The notes under the pieces are model-generated. The model saw nothing but the letters and a program-made list of their open reading frames with translations. It did no database searches and had not been told where the DNA came from. From Pirellulaceae bacterium (GTDB taxonomy: Bacteria; Planctomycetota; Planctomycetia; Pirellulales; Pirellulaceae), in the NCBI GenBank assembly GCA_029243025.1, contig JAQWSU010000011.1, positions 47,990 to 111,989 on the forward strand: DNA of 64,000 nt, read 5' to 3'. Of the stretch, positions 9,943 through 18,009 are shown in pieces. Made by a program: the position numbers and the translations under genes. Every line of letters starts with the position of its first letter. The stretch's first letter is position 1.

Positions 9943-9987
9943 ACGTATATCAGTCGCTATCTTTGCTGCGCAAGCAAAGATATACGT
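9943..9987. repeat. Nested inverted repeats
   Basis: TATCTTTGCT (9958-9967) and AGCAAAGATA (9973-9982) form a perfect 10-bp hairpin with a 5-nt loop. ACGTATATC (9943-9951) is also the exact reverse complement of GATATACGT (9979-9987), so two mutually exclusive stems share the right arm. No T-tract follows, so this is less like a terminator than an operator or small structured RNA. Function unknown. Confidence 0.6.
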
Positions 9988-10142
9988 GTTTGCTTTGAGA
10001 GAAAGTGTTGAAATGAAATGCGGTTGTCACCAATTAGGTGCAGCGTGGCTACTTTGGTAGATACATCCGACCAGGCGTTTCCATCGGCCGACGACAGTTC
10101 CAGATTCCGCGACCGTGCGTAAGGTTTGGAAAGGTAGGTCTG

Positions 10143-10164
10143 AAAAGGTGTCAGATACCTTTTT
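10143..10164. repeat. Small palindromic repeat, copy 1
   Basis: AAAAGGT and ACCTTTT (10143-10149 and 10157-10163) flank GTCAGAT. This is the clearest of four related elements (others at 12365, 13872 and 15001). It resembles a REP-type element; no REP-associated transposase gene is visible in the window. Confidence 0.6.
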
Positions 10165-10412
10165 GGGAAAAATTCTTAATCCGCATCAGAAACAGTATGT
10201 ACATAAGGTTCCAAAACAATCGAATTCACTAAACAGGTACCTGCTCTCTTTTTTGTTCTCATGTAGACTGATCGCCATGTATTATGGTGGCTGCGCGCCA
10301 CGGGCGCTTTTGCCAGTACGCAACCGATTCGACAGTCTGATGAGAAATTTGGAAATCGTGATCTACGGCGTACCCGTTGAGTCATTGTTAATAGCTTGTA
10401 CCAGGTAATCCT

Positions 10413-11978
10413 ATGAAGACATCAGGCCGAAATGGGTTCAATATGGTTGAAGTTGGAGCTCTGACTTTGCTCCTATTGTTTCCAGCATTCTTTGTTGAAG
10501 CTGCCCCCAACCAGAAACCTAATATCGTTTTCTTCCTTGTCGACGATTTAGGGCAGAGGGATCTTGGTTGCTACGGTAGTCAATTTTACGAGACGCCGTC
10601 GATTGATTTGCTGGCGAAGGAAAGCCTGCTGTTTGATAACGCGTACTCGACTTGTCATGTTTGTTCGCCGAGTCGAGCGAGTATTCATACGGGAAAGTAC
10701 CCTGGCAGGACAAACCTGACGGAATGGCTGGGCGGACGTCCCGAGAGAGAATACGAGAAGCTGCATAGTGCCGAAAAGCTTTTGGCATTACCGGAGAACG
10801 AACTCACCTTAGCGGAAACCTTCCAGGATCACGGCTATCGTACCGCCTTTTTTGGGAAGGCTCATTTGGGCAGGCATCCCCGGGAATGGGGTTTTGATGA
10901 GTCGACGTTCGGATGGTACGGTTCCTATCACTATCCTTTCAAAGTCAGAGGTGGCAACGGGCCGGACGGCAAACAGGGAGACTATCTGACAGATCGATTC
11001 ACCGACCTTGCTGTTGAATTCATCGAGCGAAACCAGGACCGGCCGTTCTATCTGCACATGGCTCATTTTGCCGTTCACGATCCGATCCATGGTCGCAAGG
11101 ATCTGGTTAAAAAATACGAAAAGAAGATCGCTTCGATGCCAAAACAGGATAGGCCGGATTACATTTTGGAAGCCAATCCGGATGGAAGAGAGCTTTCCGG
11201 TGAGGAACTCAAAGCGTTGGAAGAAGACGACACGTTGAAGTCCCACCAGGCAAAGCGCGTGTGGTGGGTAAAGCAGAAGCAAGACAATGTTGAGTTTGCC
11301 GGCATGGTTGAGGCGATGGACGAAAGCCTTGGCAGAATTCGGTCGAAGCTCAAGGAGCTTGGATTAGCCGATCAGACCATCATCATTTTTACGGCCGATA
11401 ATGGGGGGATGGCAGCGTCGAACCAGTATCGAGGAGTTCGCCAACCGCGCGCCGCGCTGGACTCGCGATTCGCTTCGTCGAACCTCCCGTTACGTGGGGC
11501 CAAAGGTTGGAACTATGAAGGCGGCATCCGCGTACCCTTAATCGTTCACTGGCCGGGTCAAACCGAGGCGAATACGACTTCCCAGGCTGTGGTGACAGGA
11601 ACGGATTACTATCCCACCTTGCTGGAAATGATTGGACTTCCTTCCCAGCCAGAGCAACACATGGATGGTAAGAGTTTTGTTCCCGCGCTGCAGGGGAAAG
11701 CTTATGATCGGGGTGCGATCTACTGGCACTTTCCTCATTACAGCAATCACGGATATCAGAGTCCGGGTGGCGCCATTCGTTTCGGAAAATACAAGCTACT
11801 TGAGTACTATGAAAACGGAACGGTACAGCTCTTTGATTTACAAAATGACATCGGCGAGCAGCACGATATCTCAAAAGAAAATCCTGAAACGACGCAGAAA
11901 CTACTGAAGATGTTGCGCGACTGGCGCGAAGAGGTGGACGCCAAAATGCCGAAAGTGAAGAGACCTTCCTCTATATAA
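10413..11978 (+). CDS. Secreted sulfatase
   Basis: Type I sulfatase of 521 residues, probably acting on sulfated polysaccharide in the periplasm or outside the cell. It has a signal peptide (1-30, ending FFVEA), the N-terminal metal-binding motif IVFFLVDDLG, the formylglycine motif C84-S-P-S-R88, FGKAHLG near 150 and the late motif FTADNGG near 330, followed by GAKGWNYEGG and the substrate-side YWHFPHYSNHG. Length is normal for the family and no key residue is missing. An AGGTAA purine stretch lies just before the ATG. The small gene starting about 54 bp downstream may be cotranscribed. No carbohydrate-active gene in the immediate neighbourhood fixes the substrate. Confidence 0.94.
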   Translation: MKTSGRNGFNMVEVGALTLLLLFPAFFVEAAPNQKPNIVFFLVDDLGQRDLGCYGSQFYETPSIDLLAKESLLFDNAYSTCHVCSPSRASIHTGKYPGRTNLTEWLGGRPEREYEKLHSAEKLLALPENELTLAETFQDHGYRTAFFGKAHLGRHPREWGFDESTFGWYGSYHYPFKVRGGNGPDGKQGDYLTDRFTDLAVEFIERNQDRPFYLHMAHFAVHDPIHGRKDLVKKYEKKIASMPKQDRPDYILEANPDGRELSGEELKALEEDDTLKSHQAKRVWWVKQKQDNVEFAGMVEAMDESLGRIRSKLKELGLADQTIIIFTADNGGMAASNQYRGVRQPRAALDSRFASSNLPLRGAKGWNYEGGIRVPLIVHWPGQTEANTTSQAVVTGTDYYPTLLEMIGLPSQPEQHMDGKSFVPALQGKAYDRGAIYWHFPHYSNHGYQSPGGAIRFGKYKLLEYYENGTVQLFDLQNDIGEQHDISKENPETTQKLLKMLRDWREEVDAKMPKVKRPSSI

Positions 11979-12032
11979 AGATGTGCCTAGCGACTTTTTA
12001 AGGGAAACAAGACGTTTAGGAATAACTTTTCG

Positions 12033-12356
12033 TTGGTGACAATACTTCTGCTCCTTGCCGACTGCATTCCCGCGCCCCCAGCGTACGACCATGCGATGTT
12101 GCGGGAGTACTTCGGAAGATCGCCGATGGAAATAACAGCCTTCTTGGGAGAGCCTGCTTCCATCAAGGAAGCTACGGGCCAGTCCGCGTCAGAGAATGGT
12201 ACAGCAGAAGCGGAAGAGAAAGTTAAACCGGTTACAGAGCGCATGAGTTATATCTACTCAACGCCCGATGGAGACCTAATCTTTCACTTCAACCTGAACA
12301 ACCAGGTGTTTGCAATCACGGATGCTGGCAACACGGTGTCTCCCCCCGAAGAATAG
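12033..12356 (+). CDS. Small hypothetical exported protein
   Basis: Open frame of 107 residues that starts at TTG 12033 or GTG 12036, with AGGA about 11-14 nt upstream. A very short hydrophobic N-terminus ends in LADC, a poor lipobox because Asp precedes the Cys. The body has the spacing ITAFLGEP, then MSYIYSTPDG, then LIFHFNLNNQVFAI, which resembles the short SmpA/BamE-like pattern but without enough conservation to assign it. It follows the sulfatase gene by 54 bp on the same strand and is followed 8 bp after its stop by a copy of the small palindromic repeat. Function unknown; expression is plausible but not certain given the non-ATG start. Confidence 0.5.
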   Translation: MVTILLLLADCIPAPPAYDHAMLREYFGRSPMEITAFLGEPASIKEATGQSASENGTAEAEEKVKPVTERMSYIYSTPDGDLIFHFNLNNQVFAITDAGNTVSPPEE

Positions 12357-12677
12357 CTGGAACGAAACAGGTGTCAGGTAGCTTTTCGTCATCCAACGAG
12401 TTGCTCCTGTTGGTGCGCCGGTAGTTCAGCTTGCTAGATGACCATCACTGATGGTTACCTGGATCAGTGCGTTCTCCGTAGATGCCGGGACTTCAGTAGG
12501 TGCCGCATCGGGTCATCGTTCCGCAGGTCGACAGTATCTTGAGCGCCGAATTTTCCGCTATGGTACTGTGGCGGAGTTGTCAGCGTATGAATGATGACGA
12601 AATCTTCGCATCGGGATCGAAAAGATAGTTATGAAGCTGTCTGGTAGTTAGGCTAGACAGGCCACAAGACCCTGGTT
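12357..12677. other. Intergenic, with palindromic repeat copy 2
   Basis: A 321-bp spacer with no gene that I can support. The repeat at 12365-12387 lies just after the upstream stop. A stretch from about 12415 looks like the start of a tRNA (see rejected items) but lacks a T-arm and acceptor end. Confidence 0.5.
12365..12387. repeat. Small palindromic repeat, copy 2 (degenerate)
   Basis: AAACAGGTGTCAGGTAGCTTTTC shares the GGTGTCAG core with the copies at 10143 and 13872, but one arm has changed (CAGGT against TAGCT). It begins 8 bases after the stop codon at 12356. Confidence 0.5.
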
Positions 12678-13868
12678 GTGAGATTAGGTTGGTCACCGGT
12701 AGGGTGTGTGAGTTGCTTGTCGAATAAACGATTATGGAACCGCGGAGTTAAGACGTTGATACGTAAAACGGGTGAAGCGCGGAAGTGTTTCCGTTGGTCA
12801 GATCGGATGCGGTATGGACTCGATCAGGTAGCTCAGCATCTACTCGGAACGGAACGCTTGAACCGTTGTTTGAAGTCGCGTGAAGCGCGTCGTCGTCAGC
12901 TTATCGATCGCATGTACGGCAGCATTGAATGCGAGGAACCGCTGGTGAGTCGGCCGGTGGATCGAGTGAAAGACATCTCGATTGCAGAATTTCGTCGTCG
13001 CTACCAAAAGCCTGGAATTCCTGTGGTGTTTGAAGGTGCGGCCTCGGATTGGGCCTGTTGCCAGAAATGGAGTCTCCCGTTTCTCGCCGAACAATACGGT
13101 GACGATTTAGTTTTAGGGAGGCTGGGTTTTGCAAAGTTGGAAACGAGTCTGGCCAAAATCAGTCGAGGTGCGGGTGACTATCTTCGTTTTTATGCTTTGC
13201 TGCAGAGGCACCCGGAGCGACTACACGATATTGACCTGCGTTGGTTGCGTGCCAGGAGAAATCCTGGTCCGATGAATATCGATCAAGGTTTCCAAACGTT
13301 CATTGGTAATTCGGCGTCTCCTAGAACGCATCTTCACAATGCAAACGATGCCAATCTATTTATTCAGGTGGTCGGCTCCAAGCATTGGGTTTTCTATCCG
13401 AGTCGTTATACGCCGGCGATTGATCCTCCGGCAATTCGTAGCGAATACCGAACGCATCGTGAAGATGTTCCTTTTTTTGATCCCTTTGTTCCGGACTACG
13501 AAGCCTTTCCTGTGTTTCAATACGTTCCCAGTTGGGAGGTGATTCTAAACGCAGGGGACGTGCTTTGGAATCCACCGTACGTCTGGCATGCCGTTCGCAA
13601 TTTGACGGATCCGACGATTGGTGTTGGTTATCGCTGGGTCTGTCCGAGCGACTGTTTTCGACGAGAACCTCTTTACGCCCTGCTTGATTGTCTCGCCAAC
13701 AACCCACCGATCTGGCAATCGATTCGAGATGCTGACAAAAGCTTTTTGCTGGTAATGTTAGAGCAATATGAAGGCCAACGTTTGCCCAAATACGATCAAT
13801 TTGAAAAGCAAGTCAACGCGTCTTACCAGCAATATTGCACGCTGAAGAAACAGCTTGCCCAAGGGTGA
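12678..13868 (+). CDS. Cupin-8/JmjC-like protein with altered iron-binding triad
   Basis: Member of the cupin-8 (JmjC, FIH-like) family, normally Fe(II)/2-oxoglutarate hydroxylases, probably cytoplasmic (no signal peptide). The fold is visible from IPVVFEGAASDW (about 114-125), through the first ligand strand (THLHNANDANLFIQ, 217-230) and GSKHWVFYPS, to the last ligand strand GDVLWNPPYVWHAV, whose His is retained. The expected HxD is H220-N-A222: the acidic ligand is replaced by Ala, with N223-D224 just after it. The enzyme may therefore bind metal differently or be non-catalytic. The frame opens with GTG at 12678; ATG 12807 (residue 44) is an alternative that keeps the whole domain. A copy of the palindromic repeat begins 4 bp after the stop. 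Substrate unknown. Confidence 0.82.
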   Translation: MRLGWSPVGCVSCLSNKRLWNRGVKTLIRKTGEARKCFRWSDRMRYGLDQVAQHLLGTERLNRCLKSREARRRQLIDRMYGSIECEEPLVSRPVDRVKDISIAEFRRRYQKPGIPVVFEGAASDWACCQKWSLPFLAEQYGDDLVLGRLGFAKLETSLAKISRGAGDYLRFYALLQRHPERLHDIDLRWLRARRNPGPMNIDQGFQTFIGNSASPRTHLHNANDANLFIQVVGSKHWVFYPSRYTPAIDPPAIRSEYRTHREDVPFFDPFVPDYEAFPVFQYVPSWEVILNAGDVLWNPPYVWHAVRNLTDPTIGVGYRWVCPSDCFRREPLYALLDCLANNPPIWQSIRDADKSFLLVMLEQYEGQRLPKYDQFEKQVNASYQQYCTLKKQLAQG

Positions 13869-13871
13869 GTT

Positions 13872-13894
13872 AAAAAGGTGTCAGCTCCCTTTTT
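13872..13894. repeat. Small palindromic repeat, copy 3, possible terminator
   Basis: AAAAAGG (13872-13878) and CCTTTTT (13888-13894) flank TGTCAGCTC. It sits immediately after the cupin gene stop, where the stem and T-run could also act as a bidirectional terminator. Confidence 0.55.
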
Positions 13895-14024
13895 AGTCGA
13901 TTGAGTAGCGCGGGGATCGACCCTCCCCTGCTGTTTCTTGCGGGCATTCGGTACCATAATCAGAATGCCACTGGGCTCCTTTATCGTCTTCAATAAACAC
14001 AGGTAACCATGTGAGGTGCGAACA

Positions 14025-14912
14025 ATGGGTGCGAAAGTAATTCTAATTACGGGCGCTTCGAAACGAGATGGCGTCGGTTACCAGTTGTGTAAGCAGTTGA
14101 TTGCCGAAGGGCATCGCATTATTGCGACTTCACGCACGCCAGAAGATTCGGATTTAACGAAAGACAAGCTTGCTTCAGAGGATCAGTTGTCCATCCGATC
14201 TCTGGATCTGTGTTGCCAAGACTCGATGGATGCTTTTGTGGCAGGTGTCCTCAACGACTATGGCAGCATTGATGGGCTGGTCAACAATGCGGCCCAAGTA
14301 GTGATCGGTCCCGCGGAAGCAGCCAGTGCTTCCGATATTACAACCACGTTTCAGAGTAAGGTGTTCGGTCCTTTAGCGCTCATGCGGGCATTTCTTCCGG
14401 GAATGAAGGAAAAGAAATCGGGAGTGATCACCACAACCGGCAGCATATTCTGCACCATGCCAGTCATCATGCCGGGCATTTCCATTTATCTTGCTGCGAT
14501 AAACGCTCTTGAACGAATTCAGGAATCAATGGCCATTGAATGCGCGCCATGGAATATCAAACTGTTTAACTTTCATGCAGGGCCCATAAAAACCAGGCTA
14601 ACCATCATGCAACCGGAGAACCAAGCATTAATCGAATCCGACTACAAGAACTTCACGGAGCATGCTTTCACTTGGTTTAGTAAACATGTCGAATGGCAAA
14701 CGGCAGAGGAAGTTGCGATCCCCTATGCAAAGGCCATCCTGAGTTCGGATCCTGACTTTCACGTTTACAGTAGCGAATCCGGTGCTCGCTTCGCTGCAGA
14801 ATACAATAAAGACATCAGCGCTAACTCATATCGAAACGGTTTGCTCGACTATTTTCAACAACTGAGCTACGAGCCAAGCGACTGGAACCCAAACGCCGAC
14901 AGCGGGCTGTAG
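14025..14912 (+). CDS. Short-chain dehydrogenase/reductase family protein lacking the catalytic lysine
   Basis: Rossmann-fold SDR protein of 295 residues, cytoplasmic. The nucleotide-binding loop is TGASKRDGVG (9-18), NNAA is at 87-90 and the catalytic serine is S140 in TTTGS. The active-site tyrosine is Y155, but the YxxxK lysine is replaced: Y155-L-A-A-I159. PGP-type structure after the active site is kept as HAGPIKTRL. Loss of the lysine usually abolishes classical SDR activity, so it may be a sensor, an atypical reductase or a decaying gene. I start at ATG 14025 because GAGGTG lies about 6 nt before it; a GTG at 14016 is in frame. It stands alone between two repeat-bearing spacers. Substrate unknown. 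Confidence 0.85.
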   Translation: MGAKVILITGASKRDGVGYQLCKQLIAEGHRIIATSRTPEDSDLTKDKLASEDQLSIRSLDLCCQDSMDAFVAGVLNDYGSIDGLVNNAAQVVIGPAEAASASDITTTFQSKVFGPLALMRAFLPGMKEKKSGVITTTGSIFCTMPVIMPGISIYLAAINALERIQESMAIECAPWNIKLFNFHAGPIKTRLTIMQPENQALIESDYKNFTEHAFTWFSKHVEWQTAEEVAIPYAKAILSSDPDFHVYSSESGARFAAEYNKDISANSYRNGLLDYFQQLSYEPSDWNPNADSGL

Positions 14913-15237
14913 GAAGGTGGCGCGACGTATTTCTCTCAGTGTCTCGGCGTAACTTTAAGAAGTAACAATTGTCCATTCGCTCGAACTTGCCTGGCCGATT
15001 GAAAAGGTACCTGGTGTTTTTTTCGGATCTTCTGGGGATCGTTGTTAATCGGAGTGTTGCATTATGGTGGAAATACGGGTGAAAGCCGCTCTGGCGAACT
15101 TGCGGCGGCCCGATTTCAGATAGGGTGATTGGGAAGCTTTGGTGTTGGTTGGCCAATCCGTGTCGATTTTCACTCAAAACCCCCTTAGACTATTGGGGTA
15201 AGGAAAAATCTCATAGCTCGTTGAGAGTGGATGTGCC
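14913..15237. other. Intergenic, with palindromic repeat copy 4
   Basis: A 325-bp spacer. The repeat lies at 15001-15024. No other gene or clear promoter is recognisable. Confidence 0.5.
15001..15024. repeat. Small palindromic repeat, copy 4 (opposite orientation, degenerate)
   Basis: AAAAGGTACCTGGTG followed by a T-run reads as the reverse complement of the consensus seen at 10143, with changes in the right arm. Confidence 0.45.
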
Positions 15238-16569
15238 ATGATTGAATTAGGTAGGTTCCGTAGTCAGTCGTGTGATGGTATCAGTCGTAGATCCTTTGTG
15301 AGGGCCGCTGCTGCGTTACCATGGGCGTGGCAACTCAAGCAGTCACACGCGGCTACGAATCGTTCCTCTCCACGAAGTAAAGCGAAGTCAGTTTTAATGA
15401 TCTGGCTCTGGGGCGGACCGTCTCATTTGGATACATTCGATCCAAAGCCAGATGCGGCAAGTTCGATTCGATCACCATTCAAAACGATCTCGACCAAAAC
15501 GCCCGGCATTCATCTCACCGAGCTACTTCCAAAATTGGCTCAGCGAACCGATAAGGTGACACTCGTCCGGTCATGTCGATTTTCTGGCAATCATGACATG
15601 CTTTGCCTCACAGGATCACGCGGCAGAGGTTCCTCAGCAGAACCGAATTTTGGATCGGTGATTGCGCAACGGTTTCCTGGAGCTGGTTTGCCTCCGTTCA
15701 TTTCGGTTGCGCCGAAGACAACATTGACCCATGGGTTTCCTTGCACAACGGTTCCCGGTTCTAGTGCGGGACGCCTTGGCGCGGCCTTTAATCCCTTTTT
15801 TGTGAAGTGTGCGTCCAATGCAGATATTGAGATACCAAGCCTTGCCTTGGCCAATGGACTAACCCCACAACGACTCACGGATCGAAAGTTACTGCTGGAA
15901 CAGATTGACCTGTTGAAACGAGCCAGCGATAGCGAGACGATTGATGCACTCGATAAACATCATTCGAATGCATATTCGCTACTTACGTCAGGAGATGCTT
16001 TTCGGGCCTTCGACCTGAGCAAGGAATCGCCCAAAACACACGATGCTTATGGGCAAACGGCTTTTGGGAAGAGTTTGTTGCTGGGGCGACGCTTAGTCGA
16101 AGTTGGCGTTCCTTATGTTCAGGTCAACTGGAGCTTAGGAGTCGATGGATTAGAAGAGGGGCCTCTGATGGGTTGGGATACTCACCGGAATGGCTTTGGT
16201 CAACTGATGACCTACCATGGTCCAATTTTCGATCGTGCATTTGCAGCATTGTTAGACGACCTCGAAGATCGCGGCCTTTTGAATGACACGCTTGTTTGTG
16301 CGTTCGGTGAAATGGGGCGATCGCCGAAGATCAATGAGATTGGTGGGCGTGAACATTGGGCCACTTGCTCAACCCTTTGGGCGGGAGCTGGGATCGAAGG
16401 CGGGCGTGTGATTGGAAAGACGGATCGAATCGGTGCTGAACCGGTGACGACCCCGATAACGCCGCTCATGGTCGGAACGTCAATCGCCGAATCGATGGGA
16501 ATCGATTCTGAGGCGCGAGCGAAAATGCGAGTGCTTAGCGGAGGTAATGCGATCGAAGGCCTGTTTTAA
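15238..16569 (+). CDS. DUF1501 family protein with Tat leader
   Basis: Exported DUF1501 protein of 443 residues. The leader carries the twin-arginine motif SRRSFVRAAA (17-26). The domain has the family signatures LMIWLWGGPSHLDTFDPKP (about 53-71), a central LARRLV-like helix (LLLGRRLVEVGVPYVQV), WDTHRNGF, and GEMGRSPKI near the C-terminus. DUF1501 is related to the alkaline-phosphatase/sulfatase superfamily; its members are usually coded beside DUF1549/DUF1553 proteins in planctomycetes, but here the partner is absent and a TolB-like propeller gene follows 72 bp downstream. Function is unknown. It is one of three DUF1501 genes in this window and the only one without a neighbouring DUF1549/1553 gene. 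Confidence 0.92.
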   Translation: MIELGRFRSQSCDGISRRSFVRAAAALPWAWQLKQSHAATNRSSPRSKAKSVLMIWLWGGPSHLDTFDPKPDAASSIRSPFKTISTKTPGIHLTELLPKLAQRTDKVTLVRSCRFSGNHDMLCLTGSRGRGSSAEPNFGSVIAQRFPGAGLPPFISVAPKTTLTHGFPCTTVPGSSAGRLGAAFNPFFVKCASNADIEIPSLALANGLTPQRLTDRKLLLEQIDLLKRASDSETIDALDKHHSNAYSLLTSGDAFRAFDLSKESPKTHDAYGQTAFGKSLLLGRRLVEVGVPYVQVNWSLGVDGLEEGPLMGWDTHRNGFGQLMTYHGPIFDRAFAALLDDLEDRGLLNDTLVCAFGEMGRSPKINEIGGREHWATCSTLWAGAGIEGGRVIGKTDRIGAEPVTTPITPLMVGTSIAESMGIDSEARAKMRVLSGGNAIEGLF

Positions 16570-16641
16570 GTTCAGTGTCTCCCTAGCGCGGAATGATTCT
16601 TTGTGTTAGCACGTAAACCTCACCGTTCCAATTTTGCAGCC

Positions 16642-17538
16642 ATGAGTCCGATTCGTTCACCGCTCGTCCGCATTTCGCTGCTACTGGTTGGCTGTTTGCC
16701 GCAATTAGGCTCGGCGGAAACGTTGCCGGGTAAGTGGATTACCACCGATGGATTCCAAAAGCGTGACTTAGTATTCTTGGCCGGTTCGCGAGATTTAGTC
16801 TATACCCAGGAATCGTCCGTCACAGGCGGAATGCAGATTATGCGGATGAATTTAGAGAGTGGTCAAGTTGTCCGTTATTTTGAAAAAGATCCACCGGGAA
16901 ATCGAGAATTCAGTATTTCCAAAGATGGCAACGTCTTTGCTTACAACGTTGTTCAAGGATTGAGTTCAAGAATTCATGTCGTATCATCTGCTGTCGAGGC
17001 CACCATTCCTAAACTAGGCAAACATCCTTGGGCCAACTGGCCTGCTGTTTCGCCGGATGGTAAACAAGTGACGTTCGTGCAAGGTGCACGCGTGATCTAC
17101 CAGTTTGACGTCATTGAAACACCAGGACGTCAACGAATTCGTCGTCTTTCGATTGAGGGTGCCGAACATAGCGACTATTGGCCCCGTTATTCTCCCGATG
17201 GTAAGCAGATCGTGTTTGCGTCGAACCGTGATGGCGATTTCGAAATCTACCTGATGGATTCCGACGGTTTGAACCAGCGCCGTCTGACAGAATCCCAAGG
17301 CATCGACATGCATCCTGCGTTTTCTCCGGATGGAGAGTCGATAACCTTTACGTCGAATCGGGATGGGAACTATGAAATCTATCGGATGCGATTGTCAGAT
17401 CGAACAACAAGTCGAATTACGTTTAATCCGGAACGTGACGACTATGCTCGTTGGCACCCATCCGATGGATCGCTTTGGTTTGTTTCCGAACATGGTGGCC
17501 GCTTCGACGTGCGCAAGGTAGAAGCGACCTGGGAATGA
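16642..17538 (+). CDS. TolB-like WD40/PD40 beta-propeller protein
   Basis: Exported protein of 298 residues with a signal peptide (about 1-24, LLLVGCLPQLGSAE) and PD40 repeats of the TolB/biopolymer-transport type: SPDGKQVTFVQG, then YSPDGKQIVFASNRDGDFEI and FSPDGESITFTSNRDGNYEI. These are propeller blades that bind protein or peptide partners in the periplasm. The frame is open from GTG 16603, but ATG 16642 begins a proper signal peptide, so it is preferred; neither has a strong ribosome-binding site. It follows the DUF1501 gene on the same strand and could be its partner. It is not TolB itself: the N-terminal TolB domain and Tol-Pal neighbours are absent. Confidence 0.85.
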   Translation: MSPIRSPLVRISLLLVGCLPQLGSAETLPGKWITTDGFQKRDLVFLAGSRDLVYTQESSVTGGMQIMRMNLESGQVVRYFEKDPPGNREFSISKDGNVFAYNVVQGLSSRIHVVSSAVEATIPKLGKHPWANWPAVSPDGKQVTFVQGARVIYQFDVIETPGRQRIRRLSIEGAEHSDYWPRYSPDGKQIVFASNRDGDFEIYLMDSDGLNQRRLTESQGIDMHPAFSPDGESITFTSNRDGNYEIYRMRLSDRTTSRITFNPERDDYARWHPSDGSLWFVSEHGGRFDVRKVEATWE

Positions 17539-18009
17539 TCTTTTCAGTTTCGAACTGATCGAGGATTTGTCTCCGCCAGCACTGAAGCGCTTGCTCAAAA
17601 AGGGGCATTGGCAAAGACGGATGTTATTTCTCTTTTGATGGTGGGCGTATTAGCCCGCGGTGCGAATCGCATTGCTTGGCGAGTTGTTTTTTTGTGTCGC
17701 GACTGACTCATCCGTTTGATTCTTTTCGTCGTGAGAGAGTGTAGGATGATCCCGTCGCAGAGCTCTTTTCGTGATCCGCCCAAGAGCGACGATTCCTGAT
17801 TGATCAAGCCGCTCGAAAGCCTCCCAGGGAGTTGAAAACCTGTGTCAGCAGCTGAAAAAGTTGCTGGCTTTGTTTTTGTTTCCTGACCGACCTTCTAACG
17901 CGTTGGGAAATGGTACAATTAGCCGTGCAGGTCGCATGTTTTTTGCTTGCTGAGATTGGTCCTGATCCAAATCATCCAAGTCAGCGTCAATAAGATTACG
18001 GAGCTATCA
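17539..18009. other. Intergenic region
   Basis: A 471-bp spacer with no supported gene. It contains a terminator-like hairpin at 17846-17880; the GGAG at 18000-18003 is the ribosome-binding site of the next gene. Confidence 0.5.
17846..17880 (+). terminator. Possible rho-independent terminator
   Basis: CAGCAGC (17846-17852), loop TGAAAAA, GTTGCTG (17860-17866) with one G-T pair, followed by GGCTTTGTTTTTGTTT. It lies about 300 bp past the propeller gene, so it may end a long 3' untranslated region or simply be fortuitous. Confidence 0.4.

Larger units (their letters stand above)
9605..10412. other. Intergenic region between divergent genes
   Basis: An 808-bp spacer between the minus-strand PEP-CTERM gene and the plus-strand sulfatase gene. 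It must hold promoters for both units, but I cannot point to clear -35/-10 pairs. It contains the nested inverted repeats at 9943-9987, the palindromic repeat at 10143-10164 and a CAGGTACCTG palindrome at 10234-10243. Short open frames are present without recognisable domains. Confidence 0.6.

Noticed and set aside
12415..12500. tRNA-like start (GCGCCGGTAGTTCAGC...)
   Set aside because: The D-arm resembles a tRNA, but the anticodon stem leaves no U33-containing 7-nt loop and no T-arm or matching acceptor strand follows.
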